DNA from: Mesomycoplasma lagogenitalium
Lineage (GTDB): Bacteria > Bacillota_I > Bacilli_A > Mycoplasmatales > Metamycoplasmataceae
Direction: 5' to 3'
Assembly (NCBI RefSeq): GCF_029854295.1
Contig: NZ_CP122979.1
Location: 620,001-684,000, forward strand
Length of the DNA: 64,000 nt
The translations under genes and the position numbers were made by a program. Within the stretch, counting starts at the first letter, position 1; every line of letters starts with the position of its first letter. Positions 20,785 through 33,762 of the stretch are shown one piece after another. Below the pieces are notes generated by a model. That model made no database searches, was not told the DNA's origin, and worked only from the letters and a program-made list of their open reading frames with translations.

Positions 20785-22598
20785 TGCTTTATAAAAAATA
20801 TAAAGATATTCCAGAAAAATATAAATTTGATTTAGAAGATCTACTTGAAAATCAAACAATTGAAAAATTAATTGAAAAATATATTTTTCTAAAAAAAGAT
20901 GAAATAAAATATAAAGATTCTAAGTATGAAACTGCAGAATCTTTTCTTTATTTTAAAAATATAGAAAAACAAAATGAACTTTTATATAACAAAATTTATA
21001 ATTATGTTTCAAATAAATTAAACATTAATAATGTCGATCCCTATTTTAATAAAATTTCAGAAGAATTTGAAATTGAGTTAGATAAAATTAATAAAGAATT
21101 AGGTTCAGAAACTAATCGTGCTATAAAAAACATTGACAAATTAACTTTATGAATGAATTTACCCGAATTTAAAAATTACAGAAATGATATTAAAGCATTA
21201 ATTGAATTTAAACAACATAAATTAAGTGATGAAATTGAAGAATATTTACTAAGAGTAGCTAAAGCTGATGCTGATTTTAGCGAAATATTTCAAATTTTGA
21301 CCGATGTAGAAATGGATTTTGGCTATGCTATTTCTTCAAAAAACAAAAAAATTAAAATTACGGAAGGCAATTATTTCCAGTTATTAAAATCCAAAGATAA
21401 ATTAATTAGAAAAACAACTTATCACAATTATCTTGATGCTTTTTATAAAAATCGTGAAAGTTTAACGAGAATTTTAAAAAATCAATTTACAAAAATTTCT
21501 GTTGAAGCAAAAGAAAGAAAATATCAATCAGCTGTTAATTTTCTAACATCAGATGATAAAGTTAATAGTGATATTCTATTAAATCTTTATGAAAACATTA
21601 AAAAATTAAAGCCATTAGTTACTAAATTTTATAAATATAAAAAACTTTTTTACCAAAAGAAATTTAATGAAACTCCTAAATCATATGATATGAACGTTGA
21701 TTTAGTTAAAGTAAAAAATAATTATTCAGTTGAACAAGCACAAGAAATTATTTTAAAAGCATTAAAACCAATGGGAGAAGAATATATAAATATTTGTCAA
21801 AAAATGTTTAAAGACAGATGAATTGACTATTTTAATGTTGAAAATAAAACTAGCGGAGCTTATTCAATTGATAATACTTATGGACTTAACAAAATTTATA
21901 TTTCAATGAACTGAAATAATACTTGAGAATCAGTTTCTACATTAGCTCATGAAATAGGTCATTCTCTTCATTCTTATTTTTCAAATCAAAATCAACCTTA
22001 TGAATTAGCAGATTATCCAATAATTTTAGCTGAAATTGCTTCTACTTTTAATGAACTAATGTTAAATGATTATTTATTTAATAATTCAAATAACAAAAAA
22101 ATAAAATTTAAGGTTCTTGAACAAAGCATTAGTGATTTTATTTCTACCGTTATAAAACAAACTTTTTGATCGAATTACGAATTTCAAATTTATAATTTGA
22201 TCGATAATAATCATGCACTTTCTTCTTTTAAAGATTTTGAACAGGTTTACAACGAAATTGAAAAACAATATTTTTCGTCAAAAAATAGAGATTATAAAAA
22301 TTCAGTTTTTGCAATAGCTGTTCCGCATTTTTATTATGATTTTTATGTTTATAAATATGCTATTGGTTATATTGTTGCCAATCATTTTTTCACTAGATAT
22401 AAAGAAAAGGGAATTAGTGAAATTGAAAATTATTTTACAAAGTTTTTAACACAAGGCGGTAGTGATTGACCACTTCAAATTCTTTTAAATTCAAATATTG
22501 ATTTATCAAAAAATAATTTTTACCAAAATTCTTTTAAACAATTTAAAAAAAATATTGAAAATTACATAAAAATTGGTAAAGAATTGTTCAAAAACTAA
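20784..22598 (+). CDS. pepF: Oligoendopeptidase F (copy 2)
   Basis: 604 residues, paralogue of the gene at 3946-5781. The zinc motif is [12 protein letters not shown], followed by [13 protein letters not shown]. The C-terminal [20 protein letters not shown] is shared with copy 1. It is translationally coupled to ptsI through TAATG, an unusual link of a peptidase to the sugar phosphotransfer system. Several TGA codons are Trp. Whether the two copies differ in substrate range cannot be read from sequence. Confidence 0.95.
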
Positions 22599-22618
22599 CA
22601 AAAAGAGTGTTTTTATTA

Positions 22619-22624
22619 TATAAT
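22619..22624 (+). promoter_or_regulatory. -10 element of the FN3-like lipoprotein gene
   Basis: TATAAT 30 bases before the ATG; an AAAGGA ribosome site lies between. Confidence 0.5.
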
Positions 22625-22654
22625 TTATACTAATATAAATTTTAAAGGAAAATT

Positions 22655-23845
22655 ATGAAAAAAAGAAAAATATTTAAATTAGCATCTGTTTCAATAATAT
22701 CATCTGCTTTTTTAATGTCTAATGCAATTTCATGTTCTAATGACAATGAAAAAGCAGTTGTTGTTTCGCCTACCAATCTATGATCAAGATCTGTTGATTT
22801 AAATTTTACAATTGATAAAAATGCTAATGCAGTTTTTAATTCAAATAATAAATATAAATTTGAATACAAAAAAGCTACTGATAGTGAATTTATCGATATT
22901 GCTAGTCAAGGTAAAGAAATGAAAATTGTTGCCAATGAAATGCATAAAAATAAATCAGTGGTAAGACTTGATGGATTAGAACCAGAAACTAAATATCAAT
23001 TTAGAGTTTTTGTTTCTACAAGAGATCATGAACAAAAATTTGGAGAATATGAAAAAATTAAAGTTATTGGTGAAAATGAAGAAGGTTTATATGAATTTAC
23101 AACTGCCAAATTGCCAGTAGCAGAAAATGCCAGTGTTAAACAATCAGAATTTAACGGTGCTAAGGAATTGGATGTAACAATAAAATTAGCAAATCCTGAA
23201 ATTTTTGCTAATAAGAAAATTTGAGTTTCAGTTCAAAAATTAAAAGATGGACAATACATCTATTTTGAAGATTTTAAAGAATATGAATTTTCATATAATG
23301 ATTTAGTTGCAAACAGCAGTGATAAAGCAAATATTATTTTAAAACTTAATGATTTAAATTCATTAGAAACTTATTTAATTTCAAAAATTACTTTTGGCGA
23401 AAACAAAGAAAATGCCATCGATTTAACACACGAATCATTGGATTTAATTAATAGACATACAACTTCTGCATACATTTCGCACATTGACGTTGTTCATAAA
23501 AATCCTGAAGCAGATGGTCAAGAACAAGATTTAAGTTTATCTGCAACTGTAACCTCATTGGAACAAAACGGAATTTATATTTTAACTATTAGACAATTTA
23601 ACACTGTAAGTGGAGATTTTGTTGAAAAATCAAATAATAACGGTAATATTGAATATTTTGATTATAGTTCAGAAATAACATATAGTGATGTGAAAAAAAA
23701 TGTTACATTCGATTTTAATGGTTTAAAAATTAGAGGTAATGAATATAAAATAATTAAGTTTGAAAAGAAAATTGATGATAATAAAAAAGAAGAATTAACT
23801 ATTAGAAAAGAAGATAAAGAACAAGTTTTAAAAGGTAATAATTAA
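22655..23845 (+). CDS. Surface lipoprotein with fibronectin III-like segment
   Basis: 396 residues. A type II signal peptide (MKKRKIFKLASVSIISSAFL) ends in the lipobox SNAISC, Cys near residue 28, then a Ser/Asn linker. Residues of about 40-150 (RLDGLEPETKYQFRVFVST ... LYEFTTAK) look like a fibronectin type III domain, and the C-terminal half repeats similar beta-strand patterns (TSLEQNGIYILTIRQFN). Exposed on the outer face of the membrane by family logic; ligand unknown. Single gene with a terminator. Confidence 0.85.
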
Positions 23846-23857
23846 TTAAAAAATAAT

Positions 23858-23896
23858 AAAAATAGACCGCCAATATTTTTAGAAGGTCTATTTTTT
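23858..23896 (+). terminator. Terminator of the FN3-like lipoprotein gene
   Basis: Stem AATAGACC / GGTCTATT followed by T. The next 125 bases to the tex stop are AT-rich with nothing recognisable. Confidence 0.8.
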
Positions 23897-24021
23897 ATTA
23901 AAATTTTTAAAACTAGAAAATACAATAAATGAAATTAATTTGCAAAATCATAAACTTAATTTTACTAAAAATAAATATTAACCATTTATTATTTTGCTTT
24001 TATGCACATTTTTATGCTTTT

Positions 24022-26154
24022 CTATTGTTTAACTAAATCAACAGCTATTTTGCCGTTTGTTTTATTAATACTTTCAATTTCTACATCAATAATGTCATTT
24101 ATCATTAATTCTTTTGTAAATTTAGAAATATGTAAAAATGCATCATCTTTTAATCCGATTTCAATAAATGCTCCAAATTCTGTAATATTTCTTACAATAC
24201 CTTTGAATTTCATTTTTATTTGTAAATCTTCAAAATTAACAATATCATTTCTTAAAATTGGATCATCTAAATCATCACGATAATCTCTTAAAGGATTTTG
24301 AAAATTTTCCAAAATTAATTTAGTTTCGTAAAAATCTATTTTTAATTCTTTAGAAATTTTTTCAATATTTTCTGAATTTAAATTAATTTTATTTAATTTT
24401 TCTAAATTAAATTCATTAATATTTAAATGTTTTAAAATCTTATAAGCATTTTCATACATTTCTGGGTGAATAGAGGTTTTATCTAAAAATTCATCAGAAT
24501 CATTAACTCTTAAAAATCCCGCTGCTTGCTGATAAATTTTTTCGTTAAATGATTTAATATTTAAAAGTTCTTTTCGATTTTTAATCATTTTATTTTTATT
24601 AATATAATTAACAATATTTTTTGCAATTGTTAAATTCAATCCCGAAATATGAGTTAATAATTCTGCTGATGCAGTATTAATTTCTACACCAACTTTATTA
24701 ACACAACTAGAAACAGCAAAATCTAACTTTTCTTTTAACATTTTTTTAGAAATGTCATGTTGATATTGACCAACACCGATGCTCTTAGGATCAATTTTTA
24801 TTAATTCAGCTAATGGATCAATATTTCTTCTAGCAATATTAATTGCCGATCTCTGTTCAACAGAAAGATCAGGAAACTCTTTTTGAGCATTTTCTGATGC
24901 TGAATAAATTGAAGCACCAGATTCGGAAGTTATAATAAATTGAACATTTAATTGGTGTTTTTTTATTAATTGGGCAACAAATTGAGTGCTTTCTCAACTT
25001 GCGGTTCCATTACCGATGGCAATTAAATCAATTTTATATTCTTTAATTAAATTTAATAAAGTTGTTTCAGATAATTGTAAATCATTTTTGTCTCTAGGTT
25101 TAGTAGGGTAAATTACATCGATTTTTAAAACCTTATTATTTTTATCAACTACTGCTAATTTACAACCTGTTCGATATGCAGGATCTCATCCTAAAACTAT
25201 TTTATTTTTTATTGGTTTTTGGAGCAATAATTTTGTTAAATTATTAGCAAAAATTTGAGCACTAGTTTCGTGAGCTTTTAATAAAATTTCAGAATAAACT
25301 TGATTTTCAACACTAGGAATTAATAAACGTTTTAATCCGCTTTTAACTCCATTTTCAATATATATTTTTCCTTCTCACTCCACCTTTTTTGTATATTTAT
25401 TTACTAAAAAATCTGTTAAATATTCACTTTTATATTCAAAGGAATAGCTAATAATTTTTTTAGAACTAATTCTGTCGATCGCCATTATTTGATAGCCTTG
25501 TAAAAATTTAATCGGCTTAGAAAAATCATAGTAAATCTGATATTTATTTTCAGTATCAGCTTCAGCATTTTTAAGCTTTGTCACAATTTTTCCATGATTA
25601 TAAATTAAATCAATTCAACTATTTCTAGAATTTGTATCATTTGAAACAATTTCAGCTATAATATCTTGCGCCCCATCTAATGCTTCTTCATATGAATTTA
25701 CATTTTTTTCTTTATTAATATATTTTTCAACCTCTTTTTTAAAATCAGCTTTTACTTTAAGTTTTAGTAAAAAATCTGCAAGCGGTTTTAATCCCTTTTC
25801 AATGGCGATATTAGCTCTAGTCTTTCTTCCTGTTGAATATGGCTTATAAATATTTTCCAATTCAACCAATTTTGTAGCTTGATTAATGCTGTTTTCTAAC
25901 TCTGGTGTTAAAATTTCTTTTTCTGTTAAAGATTTAATAATTGCTTGTTTACGATCTTCCAATTTTAAAACATATTCGTATCTATCGGAAATATATTTTA
26001 TTTGATTTTCGTCTAATCCGTTTGTATAATCTTGTCTATATCTAGCAATAAAAGCGATTGTATTTTCATCTTTTAAAAGTTCTAAAACACGGTTAATATA
26101 AATTTCACTAATTTTTAATTCTTGCTCTAATTGTTTAACAATTTCTTGATTCAT
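24022..26154 (-). CDS. tex: Tex family RNA-binding protein
   Basis: 710 residues with the Tex layout: N-terminal helical region (FIARYRQDYTNGLDENQIKY), YqgF-like domain (LGWDPAYRTGCKLAVVD; LIAIGNGTASWES), helix-hairpin-helix (VGVEINTASAELLTHISGL) and C-terminal S1 domain (KMKFKGIVRNITEFGAFIEI). Tex binds RNA/ssDNA and influences transcription in other bacteria. Its start lies 20 bases inside the 3' end of tyrS, so the two are coupled. At least five TGA codons are Trp. Confidence 0.93.
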
Positions 26155-27400
26155 AATTTCCTACTTTAAATTTTATTACAAAATAATTTCTTTTTCCTTT
26201 TTTTAATAAGGCGTATTTTCCATCAAAAAGATTATTTTTAATAATTTCAAATTCATTTAAAACTTTTTGATTATTTAATAATAGTGCTCCCTGAGTAATA
26301 AATTCTCGAAATTCTCGCCTTGATTGTACTATTTTATTTTTTAGTAAAATATCAATAACTAATTCATTTTCATTAACCTCAATTAACGGAACAGAATTTT
26401 CTAATTGTTTTAAATCATCAGCATTTAAAAGATTAAAATCACTTTTATTGAATAAAATATCAGTTATTTTTACAGAATTATTCGCCTCTTCTATGCTATG
26501 AATATCTTTAACTATTTCAAATGCAAGAGTTTTTTGAGCTAATCTTTGTGATTTGTCTTGATTATGCTTATTAATTAAATTTTTAATTTCATCTAATGAT
26601 AAAAATGTTAAGTATTTTAATAATTTTTCTACATCTTCGTCATCTTGATTTAATAGAAATTGATATAGTTTGTAAACAGAAGTTAGATTTTTATTTAATC
26701 ACAGCGAACCTCCGCCTGTTGATTTTCCAAATTTGACTCCATTTTTGTCGGTTAATAAATTAGTAGTTAAGGCAAATGCTTTGTGATTGTCTCCGTGTTT
26801 TTTTCTAATTATTTCAATTCCACTAGTAATATTTCCTCACTGATCTGAGCCCCCCAATTGCCCAACTACATTATAATTTTCATATAAATAGTTAAAATCT
26901 CATCCTTGAATTAATTGATATGAAAATTCGGTAAATGATAAGCCAGTTTCTAGCCTATTTGCAACAGAATCTTTTGCTATCATATAATTAATGTTTAAAA
27001 ATTTTCCTGCTTCTCTTAAAAAAGTTAAAATTGACATATTTTTATAAATAGATAAATTATCAAAAATTTCAATATTAAATTTTGATAATTGTTGACTTAT
27101 AAAATTTTTATTTTTTTCCACTTCTTGAAAATCGAGTAATTTTCTCTCGCTTTCGTTAAAAGATGGATCGCCAATCATTCCTGTTGCTCCCCCAATTAAG
27201 GCAATTACTTTAATGCCGATTTTCTGCAAACGTAATAAAGTGCAAATTTGAATATAATTACCCAAATGAAGCGATGTAGCGGTTGGATCAAAACCTGCAT
27301 AAATTACTTCATTTTCATTCATATTTAGTAATTTATTTTCATTACTAATATTATTTAAAATGCCACGCTCTTTTAACTCTTTAATAATATTTTTTTTCAT
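26135..27400 (-). CDS. tyrS: Tyrosyl-tRNA synthetase
   Basis: 421 residues, class I synthetase. Class motifs are HLGN (ATSLHLGNYIQI) and KFGKS (GVKFGKSTGG); tyrosine-site residues appear in YAGFDPTA and QLGGSDQWGN. The C-terminal S4 domain ends with KNKIVQSRREFREFI and LLKKGKRNYFVIKF. A GGAGA ribosome site precedes the ATG. The end overlaps the tex start by 20 bases. Confidence 0.96.
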
Positions 27401-27551
27401 ATTTCTCCACTTCTATAAATAAAATTATAAATAATTTAACTAAAAGAAAAAACAAAAATTTTTATTTCATATTTTAAAATCTTAATTATTATTTTCTAAA
27501 AATATTTTAATGATAATTTTTATTTTAAAAAATTAATATATAATAATAAGT
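27401..27551 (+). promoter_or_regulatory. tyrS/degV intergenic promoters
   Basis: Gap between divergent tyrS and degV. TATAAT at 27539-27544 ends 7 bases before the degV ATG with no Shine-Dalgarno, a leaderless-type arrangement. Confidence 0.5.
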
Positions 27552-28412
27552 ATGAAAATAGCAATTATAGTAGATTCTGCATCAGGTTTAACAAAACAAA
27601 TGTGTGCAGATATGGGGATTTATTTTTTACCGCTATATATAAATATTGGTGGTAAAGAATATGAAGATGGTATAGATTTAAATTCTGGAGAAGTTCTTAA
27701 ATATATAGATAAAGATTCACAAGTTTCTACTTCTATGACACCAGTTGGAAAAGCAATTGAAGTTGTTGATCAACTAGTTAAAAAATATGATAAAGTAGTA
27801 ATTTATCCTATTAGTCATAATCTTTCTTCTCAATATGCGAATTTAAAATCAACATTTGCAAGTTATAAAAATGTTGATATAGTTAAATCTAAAAAATTGA
27901 CTTTATTAACAGTTTTAGATATCATCAGATTTAAAAAAGATATAGAAAATGGAGTTGACTATCAAGTAGCTTTTTCTAAGTTGGAAAAAGAATATGAAGG
28001 AAAATTTTTATTAGTTCCTAAATTTAACGATGCTCTTGTTCGTGGAGGAAGACTATCGCCTTCAGTTGCGGCAATTGCTAAGTTACTAAAAATTGTTCCA
28101 GTAATAAAACTAGAAGATGGTTCCCTTCAAAAAGAAGGAAAAGGAAGAATTTTTAGAAAAGCTTTATTTAATTTCTATAAAGATACTATTGACAGTTTAC
28201 CTAAAAATTATAAAACTGTTATTATTCATTCAGGAAACAAAGAAATTGAAGAAATTAAAAATGAATTTGAAAATTATTCATCACAAAAAATTGAGGTATT
28301 TACAATTCCAAATACAATCGCAATTCACACAGGAGTAGAAGCGGTTGCCTTTGGGGTATTAAATATTGAACAAAATGAAATTGATGAATTTATAAAAATT
28401 TTTAAGAAATAA
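27552..28412 (+). CDS. DegV family fatty-acid-binding protein (FakB type)
   Basis: 286 residues of the DegV fold: IIVDSASGLT at the N-terminus, the conserved STSMTP loop, YDKVVIYPISHNLSSQY, RGGRLSPSVA and the C-terminal HTGVEAVAFG. DegV/FakB proteins hold a fatty acid while FakA phosphorylates it; fakA is at 34760-36373. Single gene with its own terminator. DegV proteins vary in lipid preference, which cannot be told here. Confidence 0.92.
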   Translation: MKIAIIVDSASGLTKQMCADMGIYFLPLYINIGGKEYEDGIDLNSGEVLKYIDKDSQVSTSMTPVGKAIEVVDQLVKKYDKVVIYPISHNLSSQYANLKSTFASYKNVDIVKSKKLTLLTVLDIIRFKKDIENGVDYQVAFSKLEKEYEGKFLLVPKFNDALVRGGRLSPSVAAIAKLLKIVPVIKLEDGSLQKEGKGRIFRKALFNFYKDTIDSLPKNYKTVIIHSGNKEIEEIKNEFENYSSQKIEVFTIPNTIAIHTGVEAVAFGVLNIEQNEIDEFIKIFKK

Positions 28413-28416
28413 AACT

Positions 28417-28464
28417 TAAAAATAGATTTCTAACCCATTAGTAAAGTTAGGAATCTATTTTTTA
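28417..28464 (+). terminator. Terminator of degV
   Basis: Long stem around AATAGATTTCTAAC / GTTAGGAATCTATT with T run. Confidence 0.85.
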
Positions 28465-28488
28465 TTAATTTTAATTTAAAGGAGAAAA

Positions 28489-30093
28489 ATGTCAAAATTT
28501 ATTTTCGTTACTGGAGGAGTTATTTCAGGATTAGGGAAAGGAGTAGCTGCTGCTTCAATTGGAAATCTTTTAAAAGCTAGAGGATATAGTGTTTTTGTTT
28601 TAAAATTAGATCCATATTTAAATTTAGATCCAGGAGTTATGTCGCCCTACGAACATGGTGAAGTATATGTAACTGCTGATGGTGGAGAAACTGATTTGGA
28701 TTTGGGGCACTATGAAAGATTTATTAATGAAAATTTTTCCAAAGATTCTAATTATACAAGCGGAAAAATTTTCTCTAATATTTTAGAAAAAGAGAGAAAA
28801 GGATTGTATTATGGTAAAACAGTGCAATTTATTCCTCATGTTACTGATGAAATTATTTCTATTATAAAAAACATTGAACAAAAATATCAAAGTGATTTTG
28901 TAATTGTTGAAATAGGTGGAACTGTAGGAGATATTGAATCTAATCCTTTTATCTATGCTATTGCTCAAATGGGTAGTGAATTTAATGGACAAAATACATT
29001 TTTTGTTCATGTTACTTATGTACCATTTTTAGAAACATCAAAAGATTTTAAAACCAAACCCACACAAGATTCGGTTAATAAATTAAAGGGAATGGGTATT
29101 AAACCTAATATGATTTTATTAAGAGCAAATCATTTTCTGCCAGATTCGATTTTAATTAAAGTGGCAAATGCAACTTTTATCAATAAAGAAAATGTTATTT
29201 CTGCTCCGGATTTAGAAAATGTTTATCAGATGCCTTTATATTTAGAAAATGAAAACACCGCTAGTATTATTTTAAATTATTTTAAAATGAAAAAAAGAAA
29301 ACCTAAATTAAATAAGTGAATTAAATTTGTTAATAAAGTAGAAAAGGATAAGAAAAAAACCTTAAATATTAAGATGTTGGGTAAATATACAGCTTTTTCT
29401 GATGCATATAAATCAATTAATGAAGCTTTAAAAATATCTGCCATTGATTTAAATTATCATATTAAATTAGATTATATTGATGCTGAATTATTAAATGAAA
29501 ATAATATTAAACAAATGCTAAATGGTGCCCACGGAGTTGTTATTTTACCCGGCTTTGGAGCTAGAGGATTTGAAGGAAAAGTTTTAGGCGCTCTATATAC
29601 TAGAGAAAAAAATATTCCCACTTTAGGAATATGTTTAGGAATGCAAGCGATGACTGTAGCTCAAGCCAGATTAAAGGGAATTAAAAATGCTACAAGTAAA
29701 GAGTTTGCAAATAAAAATAAACAAGAAACTTATATTTTGGATCTTATTAAAGGTAAAAAGGCGGATGATCAAATCGGAGGAACATTAAGATTAGGAGAAT
29801 CTGAAACTGTTTTTAAAAAAGATTCATTAATTGCAAAATATTATCAAACAACAAATGTTTTTGAAAGACATAGACATCGTTATGAAGTGCAAGAAAAATA
29901 TATTCCAATTTTGGAAGATGAAGATTTTAGTTTTTCTGGATACCATCCTGAACTTAAATTAGTTGAATCTTGCGAAGATAAAAGTAAGGACTTTTATATT
30001 GGTGTGCAATATCATCCAGAATTTACAGCTCGTCCTTTAGCTCCGCATAAATTATTTAATGCATTTATTAAAAAATCTGCTAATAAAAAATAA
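28489..30093 (+). CDS. pyrG: CTP synthase
   Basis: 534 residues: N-terminal synthetase domain with TGGVISGLGKGVAAASIG and KLDPYLNLDPG, C-terminal glutamine amidotransferase with the Cys in LGICLGMQAM and the HPE triad end in GVQYHPEFTARP. It makes CTP from UTP, glutamine and ATP. Single gene with AAAGGAGA ribosome site and a terminator. One TGA is Trp. Confidence 0.97.
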
Positions 30094-30135
30094 AAATAGA
30101 CCATTATAATTTTAAATAAATGGTCTATTTTTTAT
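30093..30135 (+). terminator. Terminator of pyrG
   Basis: Stem AAAATAGACCATT / AATGGTCTATTTT followed by T; can also end smc transcription from the other side. Confidence 0.85.
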
Positions 30136-30161
30136 AATAATTTTTAAATAAAATTACTTTG

Positions 30162-33098
30162 TTAATTATTTTCTTCCACAACCAATTCTTTAGCTTTTGC
30201 TAATTCAACACTAAAGAATGATGTAACTCCTCTTTTTTGCATAGTTGCACCAAATAAATGATCAACTTTTGTCATTGTTCCGTGACGGTGAGTAATTACT
30301 ATAAATTGTGTTTTGTCTTTTAATGACTGTAAAAATTCTGCATAACGAATAACATTTGCCTCATCAAGTGCAGCTTCTACCTCGTCTAAAATACATAGTG
30401 GAATTGGTTTAGCTTTAATAATTGCAAATAATAGTGAAATAGCAATAATAGCTTTTTCTCCACCGGAAAATAATTTTAAATTCTTAACAGATTTTCCCGG
30501 TGGTTGAGCAATAATATCAATTCCCGTTTCTAAAATATTTTGTGGATCGGTATATTGAATTTGTGCATCTCCTCCACCAAACATAGTTTGAAAGACATAT
30601 CTAAATTCTTTATTAACAATATCCACAGTTTCTTGAATTTTATTAACAATGATTTTATCCATTTCAGCAATAGCATCTAAAATAGTATTTTTTGCTTCGC
30701 TTAATTCGTTTTCATTTTCTTTTAATTTATTGTATCTTTCTTCAACTTCTTCGCATTCTTGAATTGAATCTAGATTAACATTTCCAAGTGCTTTAATATC
30801 TTGTTTTAAATTTTTAACAATAACTCTTGCTTCTTCTAAATCTATCTCTAATTTTTGATATGATTGAGCCATTTCTAAAGTCATTTGATAATGTTCGGTT
30901 AATCTTTTTTGATTCTCTTGTAAAATAAATTCCACTTTATTTTTTTCATTAATAAACTGAGAATGATTTTTACTTAATTCATATAAACTATTTTCAACTT
31001 CAGTTTTTTGACTAACAAAGGGAGCAATTTCACTAGCTAAAGAAGAGATTCTTGTTCTTTTAATTCTTAAATTAGCTGATATTTCATTTCTCTTTTCAGT
31101 TAGTTTAGAAATTTCATCAGTAATTTCATCAGTTTTTGAAAATTCCAGTGCTTGCGAACTAACTGCATCATATTGAACTTTTAAAGCATCATTACGGTCA
31201 GTTAAATCAAGTCTTTTAGATTTTGTATTACTTAATTCCATTGATCATTCATTGATTGTAGAAATTGATTCTTGCTTTTTGTTTTTTAATTCAACTTCTT
31301 TTAATTCTAGTTGTGATTTTTCTTCCATTAATTTTGGAATAGCTTTTTCAAATTCACTAATATTTCTATCAATTTCAAGTAAGTTATTCTGATTATCTTC
31401 TTTCGCTCCACCAGACATAACTCCACCAACTCTAACAATATCACCATCTAGTGATACTACCATATATTTTAATTGTAATAATTTAGAAATTCTATTAGCA
31501 TCTTCGATTGTTTGTGTAACAACAATATTACCAAGTAAAAATCTTTTTAAAACTGAAAATTCTTCTTTTGTATCAACTAATTCAGATGCAAGTGCAACAA
31601 ATCCCTTTTGCCCTTGGAGAGCCATTAAATGATCTTGACGCATATCTTTTGGTTGAATAGAAGTTAAAGGGATGAAAGTGGCTCATCCACCACGGTTTTC
31701 TTTTAAAAAGTTAACAGCTTTAACTGCAGTTTCTGATGTATCTACAACTATATGTTGTAAAGCACTTGCTAATATTGATTCAATCGCTTTAGCAAACTCT
31801 TTTTCCACTTGAATTAAATCTGCAACTGTACCTTTATATCCTTTAAACAATGATGAATGTTCAACGATAGTTTTAGTACCTTTATATAAATTGGTTTTAT
31901 TATTTTTATGATCTTGTAAAACTTGTAATTTGGTTTTATATGTTTCTAAACGATTAGAAACTGTTGTTTTAGTAGAAGCTAATGAAAAAAGTTCTTTATC
32001 TAAATTTAATGATAATTCTTTTGCTTTAGCAATTTCAGCTTCAGCTTTTTCCTCATATGCTTTATAATGGTTAATTCTAGCGAAATTCTCTGATAACTCC
32101 TGTTTTAAAGTTTCAATTTTTTCTTCTGGAGTAACTTTTATATCACCATTAAGAATATCTTGTCTTCTTTGATTAATTCTTGTTTGTCTTAATTCTAATT
32201 GATGCAACGATTCTTCAATTTTAGATAAATCACTTTGTAATTTATCAGCATCTAATTCTAATTTTAATTTGCTATTACTATTTTCTTTTATCGAAGCTGA
32301 ATAAAGAGATAATTTAGCTTCTAATTCATCTTTTTTTTCATTAACAGATGAAAGCTCGTTATTTAAAAAAGTCATTTTATCACTAAAGAATTTTAAATCC
32401 TCTACTAATAATCCGATTTCAACCGATTTTAATTCGTTTGATTTTTCAATAAATATTTTTGCTTTTTCTGCTTGTTTTCTTAATGGCACCAATCTTTTTT
32501 CTAACTCAGAAATAATTGTTCTAACTTTATCTAAAGCTTCTTCGGTTGTTTCTAATTTTCTTAATGCTTCAATTTTTCTTGCTTTATATTTTGATGTTCC
32601 AGCAGCTTCTTCAATTATTCCCCTTCTTTGCTCAGGAGATGCTTCTGCAATATCACTAATTGTTCCTTGAGAGATGATCGCTAGTGAAGATTTAGAAATT
32701 CCTGATTCCATCGCAATTTCTTTTATATCTCTAAATCTAGCAATTTCGCCATTGATGTAGTATTCGTTTCCACCTTTTCCCCGATATAATACTCTAGAAA
32801 TAGTAAAAACATCATGCGGAACTGAAACTGCATGATCTGAATTATCAAATGTTAAAATAACTTCGGCTTTGTCTAATTCCTTAACGGTTTTTGAACCAGC
32901 AAAAATAACATCTTCCATGCTATTTCCTCGCAAAGCTTTGGATGATTGTTCACCTAAAACTCATCTAATAGCATCATTGATATTTGATTTACCTGAACCA
33001 TTAGGACCAACAATTCCAACAACACCACCATCAAAGTTTAGTACTACTTTATCGGCAAATGATTTAAAACCCTGTGCTTCTACCTTAATTAACTTCAT
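30162..33098 (-). CDS. smc: Chromosome segregation ATPase SMC
   Basis: 978 residues, a little shorter than the usual 1100-1200. Walker [10 protein letters not shown] near residue 32, coiled-coil arms, hinge around [22 protein letters not shown] signature [17 protein letters not shown] and Walker [17 protein letters not shown]. It organises the chromosome. Its start overlaps the rnc end by 14 bases, the last gene of the asp23-fakA-plsX-rnc-smc operon. Confidence 0.97.
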
Positions 33099-33762
33099 AA
33101 CTACCTTTCTTAAATATTTTTAATGCATTTTTTGCCGCTTCTGTTTCGGCATTTTTTTTGTTTGTTCCTTTTCCTCTACCATAAATCTGTCCATCAAAAT
33201 GCAATTCAGCAAAAAATAAATCATTTTCTTTTCAAACTTTATATGTACCAGTTTGTTTTGTTAATGACTGAACAATTTCTTGAAATTCAGATTTTGGATC
33301 TTTTTGTGTTTTTTTTGAATTATTATCAATTAAATTATAAAGAGTTTTTTCTAAAAAAATATCTAATTCTTTTTCTCCCTTATCTAAATAGATAGCTGCC
33401 ACAAGCGCTTCATATAGATCGGCATTAAATTTTTTATTGTTAATAATTTCATTTGCGCCTTTAGATATTCTTACAATTTTATTTAAATTTAATTTTAATG
33501 CAATACTTGCTAATGTATTTGTATCAACTATTTGCGAACGTTTAATAGTTGCTTGTCCTTCATCAAAATTTTTATATTTTTTATATAGTTGTAATGAAGT
33601 TTTAAAATTAATTAATGAATCGCCTAAATATTCAAGAATTTCATAGTGGCTTTCATTTCTATTTTCATTACTATAACTTTTATGAGTAAATGCTTGAATA
33701 TATAAATCTAAATTTTTATAATTAATATTATTTTTTTGTAAAAACTCAATTATTTTAGTCAT
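33085..33762 (-). CDS. rnc: Ribonuclease III
   Basis: 225 residues. RNase III domain with [13 protein letters not shown] and the second acidic site [16 protein letters not shown]-terminal dsRNA-binding domain ([16 protein letters not shown] ... [17 protein letters not shown]). It cleaves double-stranded RNA such as rRNA precursors. Start overlaps plsX stop as TAATG; rnc followed by smc is a common Firmicutes and mycoplasma order. Confidence 0.95.
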
